Source: Limonium bicolor (Eukaryota > Streptophyta > Magnoliopsida > Caryophyllales > Plumbaginaceae). From it: DNA of 64,000 nt. The stretch covers positions 90,700,300-90,764,299 of the forward strand of contig CM041777.1 of assembly GCA_023374045.1 (NCBI GenBank), given 5' to 3'. The stretch's first letter is position 1. Each line of letters opens with the position of its first letter. Below, one piece after another: positions 57,801 through 64,000 of this stretch. The notes below the pieces were generated by a model. That model was not told the DNA's origin. It did not search any database and saw only the letters and a list, made by a program, of their open reading frames with translations. Position numbers and translations under genes: made by a program.

Positions 57801-60800
57801 ATCCTTACTCTTCCCAACATTACAACTTCTCACGCTGTGATGAACAGATACTGAGCACTCTAATTATTACAATCCAAAACCAACTAAATGAGCAACTAAC
57901 TGAATACATTCTCCTCCTTAATACAATACAAAATAAAGCCGACGGTGTTTGCTGAAAACACTTCAGCTACCCCCGTGTCCCACGCTCCGGCTTGAGTCTT
58001 CTTCAATAACCTGGAACTTTTGGCCCACTGAAGGGCTCAGCAATCGAAATGCTTGTATGCTAAATGTAGTCTTGAATCATTTGGATTCCTTAAGTCGTTT
58101 TAGCCATCTTGATATTAGATTCATTACATAAAATACCGGTTTATAATGATAACAGAAATATGTAAACACTTAACAAACACCAAACAATCCACCTGCAAAC
58201 ACCAGTGTACAATAGTACACAACACCAATAACCACACAACAATAACCACACAACAATAACCAATAATCATACATCAGTAAACCATAACAATAATCAAACA
58301 AGATACACGTATTAAACTGTACTTGTTAGTTAGTCACTTGGCTCTTATCTTTTAAACCAATCATTTGACCTTTTCCAATTAAATTCCACCTCAAGTGTCA
58401 TGTTAGACAGATCTTAATAACCTGTGAAATGGACAGTGGTGTCCCATTGGGTGTCCAAAGGAACCGTTACCAGCTGAACTTATGGCCCCTGGATAATATA
58501 TTCATTGACCGATCCGGTCGAACCGTGCACCAACGGCAGTGCATTCCGCCATCCCCGAATGTGGCTGATGGATTTTAGTGACTCCCTTCTTGAGTCTCTC
58601 ATAGTGATCACAATGCGCAACCAGAAATCGAAAACGATCTGGATTCCTCTCTTTATAAGTTTAGCCCTTTTGTTCGTGGAATAATAACCAATACTTGAAA
58701 GAAGACTATCACATTTTACCCTTGTTAGGTTCAATAATACTTAAAGTCAGTTAGTCTCTTTTTTTTAGATGTATAAATTGTAGTCATAAGACATTCGCGT
58801 AATATAACGCAACAGTTTTAAACAATGCCATATACAATATCATTCACATAAATCATAGATATCGTTCTAAACATTTAAACACCTAATGTTCTGGACCTTA
58901 GGATAATCCTTAGGACATTCAGACCACACAATAACATACCGTTCACCGTGACAACAGCTAGCTTGACAGTTCACGCTCTAGTAACCTTTCCCGTACGCTG
59001 TTATTTATACATACAATAACGGGTAATATTAATACGACTATTCACTAAATATTACAGTACTGTCTCTACAGAGTTTATTCTCGTAGTATAATAACTCTAT
59101 ATGTTATTTATTTTCCCCTGTTATTTTAACAGTGGTTCTAGATAACCTACTAGTTCATTATTTTATGTGAAGCTCACATGTGATAATGAATTATCATTGA
59201 TACGGTATATCTTTACCTCATTAAATACTTACTCAAAATTATTTCCACTTATCATTTATATCATATCATTTAGTTATTTATGTTATAACCACCTTTATTT
59301 CATAAACTTTATATTATATTCCTAATATTCCATAATACATTATATTACCTAGTTTCACTTCCTTTCCTTATTAAATTACGAAACCAACCTTATTAATTCG
59401 GTATTTATATATTACACCCAACAACTTAATAAATTACTAATTAACCACATATAATTTTCGGTAATCATAATTGATCCCATTAACTTTTATAACTTACCCA
59501 ATAACCATATATTTTATAATTTACTAAATACCCTTATCAATTTTGAAAATCGTAAAACAATTATATTAACTTCTATAAATTGCCAAATAACCTTATAACT
59601 TTTATAACCCACTAATTACCCACATTAACCTTTGTAACTACTAATTAACCACCTTACTTTTACAAATCACCAAATATTCTTATTATTTCGGTAATTACAA
59701 ATTAATACCACCATTTTTTTATAAATTATCAATTAAGCCCATAAGCTCTTCGGTTTAATCATATAATTTCTATATTTACACTTTTAACCCAAAACTTAAT
59801 ATAAGTTACTTATTGACTTATAAACTATAGTTTAAATATTTTATTTCCTTAAATAACCGAGGCAACCCATACCTTTTCTTAAATTACATTTTCGCCCATA
59901 TTAAATTCTATTTTTCATATATACTTCTAAAAATTACATATTCAGCCCCTAACTTTTATAAACTTACTATTTTATGTCATAAATCTTTTAACCCAAAGTT
60001 TTTTGGTCAACACTTTGACCAAGACTAACTTCTAATTAAATTTTTAATAAACCCATAAATTCAAAGTAATTCCGGCTATACTCCAACCTTCCCAAAATTA
60101 CAAAATAGTCCCAAACTTTATAAATTGTTATCTAACAACTTAAACTCTTATTTAAATTTCACCAAAATCATATATTATTCCTACCTTATATTATATCATA
60201 AATATACCAAATTTCATCTCTCTTATTTTCGGCAATTGTAATAAGTACTCCAACTTTTCAAAATTTATATTTTAGCCACATAACTTTATAAACTAGCCAT
60301 TTAAATACTTGTAGCTATTTTTAATGTTCCCAAAATTCATAATATAAGTTATATACTTATATTTCGAAAATCATCCAAATAATACATTAAGCTCTCGGCT
60401 TTAATTTCATTTTACCATATGGTTTAAAACTTGTTTAAACTTTATAATAAATACATATAAATGTATATAAGCCATATAACACTTCCAAAATTAAGCTAAT
60501 GACTTAGAATGTTTATAACCTCAAAACAGGACATTTAATCCTCAATATTTCTGGTTTGTATATATATGCATCTTAATTAATTTTTTTGTGACATATATTT
60601 ATCCCTTAAGTAATAGTCTTACCTTATATGTTATAAATTCTTTTCTTGACATTATACCCATGTATTTTCGGCCTTAATTATTTAAGGGTCATACATAATT
60701 TTTATACCAAAGTTTGAGGCTTAATCAAGCTTAAACTTAATAAACCTTAATTAGATATACTTACTCCTTAAATCAAGACAATTCTTGTACTTGATTTCCT

Positions 60801-61129
60801 TGAATTCCAAGCTCTCCAAATGCTATCTTGATGAATAATTTCGTCCTCTTATGCATATTTAGGAGACTATTGTTAGACTTCTAACAAAAATTATAAATAA
60901 GCTTTGGAGTAGTTTTTATAAGAGTTTACCTTAGGAATTTATCAAGGTATTTTTGATACCCTTGTGATGATTGAAGATCCAAGTTTCCTTCATGAAATAA
61001 TGAAGAGAACATAGGTTTAGAAACTCTAAAATTCGGCACTAATTATAGACACCATATGGAGGAGATGGGATCACCATATCTTACCGAAATTTCCAGATTG
61101 CGCACTCTCTGCAGTTTTTGTCACCCAGA

Positions 61130-61455
61130 ACGAAATGACCATGAAACTAATGATCCTTACCTGGTTTGGAAAGCTAATTCAAGAGGACCAACTTTGATGT
61201 TGAGAAGAGTTTGAGAAAACTTACGGAAATTTGAATAACTCCCGAACTGAGACCTATTGAACAGATTCTCTGTGTGAACCACTTCGCCTTCTTTTGTTCA
61301 CCCAGAACGGAATACACCATGAAAATTAATGATCTTTATATGTATGGAAAGCTAATTCGAAGAGGAACAAGTTTGATGTTGGGAAGATTTCGAGATAACT
61401 TACTAAAAATTACAGAATCTCTCCCGAAGTCAGACCTCTTGAACAGATCTGCTAC
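61130..61455 (-). repeat. Tandem ~184-bp duplication inside family C LTR
   Basis: Same pair as 27893-28250 in reverse orientation. The unit at about 61270-61455 contains a 61-codon plus-strand ORF differing at only two residues in the overlap from the antisense ORF at 27883-28086, but the surrounding non-coding DNA is similarly conserved. Confidence 0.6.
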
Positions 61456-63016
61456 TTGATTCTTGTTTTGTAGAATTAGCTAGGAATTTTGACATAAAAT
61501 GGAGTTAGAACTTAAACCTCCATTGTTGGAGCTTGAAGCTAGGAAAGAAGAAGAAGAAAGAGAGGCTGAGAGAGCTTACCAAAATCGGTTGAAGTGAAGG
61601 CAAGAAGGAAATGAATGGTTACGTAAGGTCTTAAGGCAAATTGAAAGGATTTTTCTTTTGTTATTTTTATGTCATTTGACTAGTCTTTGTAGTTAATTAA
61701 TTCATGGACTTTTGGATCAATAATGTTCCTTAATTGATTGCATAATTCGGATGAGACAAGGAGAGGTAGGAGCCTTTGTTGACAATCTTGAAACTAGAAG
61801 ACAAATGGTAAGATAGGTAGGTGTTTTCTTTTGAAAATTAAATGTTGAATTGTCCTTGTTTCACATGTCTTTTACGGTAGTGTATGTATAGATTGGCCAC
61901 TTGATTTTGTTTGATTTTTGACCAGAGAACATGCTAGCTAACTAGTTGTTTTATTTGACTACTTTACAGCAATGATTCCCTTTCTTATGTAATGAATCGG
62001 CAGCCCCATGCTTGGTCACATGGGTTGTTTTATTTGATTTCATTACATTAGTCTAAAGTAGATCTAGGCTTTGTTATTTTATGTAATCTAATTTCTTTAA
62101 CTTTGTTTAACTAATGTGTTCTTGATTCTTTGCAGGTCACACGTAAATGAAGGCTTCACATAACTGATTTAGTTGTTACATTATCATATAATATATGCTA
62201 GGTGAGTCACCATTCCATAAGGCAATTTTTGAAGCAAAAATTAGCCAAAAATCACCCAAAAAAACGCCCCATATAGAGGCCAAATGGGTTTGATTTTTAA
62301 AATGATTTTTGTTACACTATATTGTAATAAGATCATACTAATATGTGTAATAGGTTCCAGCATTTAATTGGTACATTTTTATTATGGTAAAAGGTGAAAG
62401 TTTTAAGGTAAAAATGCTGATTTTAGGTACCTTTTTGTCCCAAAAATCGCCCCCATTTGTACTATGAATTTAGTACTGCCACCAATTGATTTAGATGTTA
62501 ATTTTATCCTATTTTAAGATTATCAACTTGTGGATACTCAAAAACTTCAAGGCATTTGCGTAAAATGCATTTTCGTGACACCCGAAGGTGCGTTTTTGTG
62601 CTTTAAGGACTTTTCTAAAAATTAATTAGTCGCTATGAGTTCCAAGTGTTTATTGACATTGTTTATAGTCAATAATAATATGTTAAGGTGTTACTTTGAA
62701 TTATATGGGGTTATAACCACTCAGAACACAACTCCCGGGCTAACTGGGTAAAAAGGAGCGTTAAGAAATTAGTCCAAGCACTTTGTTTATTTTTGAGGAA
62801 GTAGCTTGTGCATTCTCTTTATAATGTTAAATAATGATGTTTGGTTAACTTCATGTGGAGTTTATAGCTTATATATAACTGTTTAACTTAAGGCCGGGCT
62901 TAACGCACGTTTTTGACCTTAAGGAGTTTAGGTGCGTTTTTAACGCCCAAGTGTTTATATATTTTCTTAGGGTTTCATAACCCCCAAATAATATTTATAA
63001 TTCCTCAAATAATATT

Positions 63017-64000
63017 TGTAACACCCCAACCCGAAATCCAATAAACTGAACGGCGATCACTCCCAAATAAAATACAACTGCAGCGGAAATAAATACAACA
63101 ACCGGGCGGTATTACAATGCCGTTGGCCACCCTTGTGACCAACAAGGCTAAATCCAAATACAATCTCCAAAAGTCACGTTCTGAATACGAATACAATCCG
63201 AGATACTAGGAATTAAACTGAAATGTAAATTACTTAAGAAAAACAAATAACTAATAGGAGACTCCCATAGCTTGAATCTACCCCACCTACACTCGGTGTG
63301 GTAATCTTCTCAACTTCAGGTACCTGGAATTGTTTAGCCATGGAATGGCTCAGCAAAATAATTTGCCGATATGAAAAACGTGCAGCCCATCGGCTACTGG
63401 GCCACACCAACTAATGTCGAATACACGCAGTTCATTTATAAAACGTGAAATAAGCATAGCATGGTAATATCAAGTAACCACACAAGGACAATAATGTCAC
63501 ATAGAACAAGACTGCAGAAGGTCAAGTTAGCTGAACTGAATTCCTTTAATGTTAGTCGGTCCACACGATGGGACTGACATGTATAACTGAATAACTGAAG
63601 TAGTGAAGGTATAGTGACCTCGTTATAGAGAAAGGTTGGGTATAAAAAACCTAGGAGATAACGTAGTTAAACCCTGAACTGAATGGCGTGGGAAATAAGA
63701 ACCCACTAGAGGAATAAAGTCTTCCTCGAATGAAGGGCATTTGAATCCCGGGAGGAATAGAGTCTTCCTCCCAACTGAATGTTCCATCGCGACGTAGTAG
63801 GAGACGACCTGAGACAGGTACAACTCCTGTAGCATGCATGGCCAGATCGAACTGGGCTCCTCGTTCTCGAAGTATAGAATTGTTAAGTGTCATATAACGA
63901 CGTTAAACAAGAACACAATGTGTATTGTCAATTATCACGTTTAGGATAATGACGTTGTTATAAACTGAAGTTAGTGAGAGACTTGAGGTACAAGCCCTCG
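63017..64000 (-). repeat. Family D LTR, partial, runs off the right edge
   Basis: On the plus strand it begins TGTAACACCCCAACCCG after ATATT, inside the family C LTR. The segment 63880-64000 matches the reverse complement of 30730-30877, so it is related to the LTR at 26158. There is no coding sequence in the part seen. Confidence 0.72.
63119..63148 (-). other. Conserved LTR-end hairpin
   Basis: In transcript sense: arm GTTGGTCAC, loop AAGG, arm GTGGCCAAC, with outer GCC-TT and GGC. One U:G wobble in the stem. It lies 102 nt from the LTR end. Confidence 0.75.

Larger units (their letters stand above)
57669..63016 (-). repeat. Family C 5' LTR, over 5.3 kb, interrupted near its start
   Basis: On the plus strand it begins TGTAACACCCC at 57669 next to the primer site. 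Homology to the LTR at 26158 runs up to 63016, about 40-60 bp short of the expected TGAAATACC start, where another LTR interrupts. The middle (59200-60700) is very A/T-rich and non-coding. Confidence 0.78.

Overview
The window is plant nuclear DNA made almost entirely of nested LTR retrotransposons, with one recognisable host gene. The primer-binding sites match plant tRNA-Asp and initiator tRNA-Met, and the host gene encodes a plant-type class VI small heat-shock protein. This points to a flowering plant, probably a eudicot; I cannot name the species.

Three groups of long-LTR elements account for most of the sequence. Family A is Athila-like Ty3/gypsy: tRNA-Asp primer site, LTRs of about 1.8 kb running TGATAAG...CCCAACA, and gag-PR-RT-RNaseH-IN. 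Family B is LARD-like: initiator tRNA-Met primer site, LTRs of 4.1-4.3 kb running TGAAATACCCC...GGGGTGTTAC(A/T), and a conserved internal domain with no recognisable coding. Family C/D has the same LTR termini, very long LTRs (over 5.3 kb in one copy) and, in one copy, a gag-only ORF.

Layout. 1-6320 (minus): inner family A element, running off the left edge, inserted into the RT gene of an outer family A element. 6321-25778 (minus): that outer element; its 5' LTR is split at 10868-24774 by a young, complete family B element with a CCTCT target-site duplication and two nearly identical LTRs. 25779-26157: possible old LTR debris. 26158-30877 (plus): family C/D LTR, interrupted at 30878 by a family B-like LTR that runs into a 500-N scaffold gap (31678-32177). 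32178-39089: the only non-LTR island, holding a two-exon class VI small HSP gene (minus), a 1.2-kb Tourist/PIF-Harbinger-like element with TTA duplication, and a LINE remnant. 39090-43940 (plus): family B LTR, primer site and leader, then split at 43941-54738 by a complete but frameshifted family A element (duplication ACGGA/ACTGA). 54744-56340: unresolved junction. 56341-63016 (minus): family C gag gene, primer site and LTR, interrupted at 63017 by another LTR that leaves the window.

Three signals stand out. First, a 38-nt palindromic module (TGGTCCGGGAC arm, 16-nt loop, GTCCCGGACCA arm) is arrayed with a 72-75 bp period inside the LTRs of both family A and family B, although the families are otherwise unrelated; sibling family A copies carry a different GTCCGCC/GGCGGAC palindrome array in the same LTR position. 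Second, a 30-nt hairpin about 90-102 nt from the LTR 3' end keeps its pairing through compensatory and G:U changes in five LTR copies of four sequence types. Third, the family B elements look like young non-autonomous LARDs that may depend on machinery from relatives.
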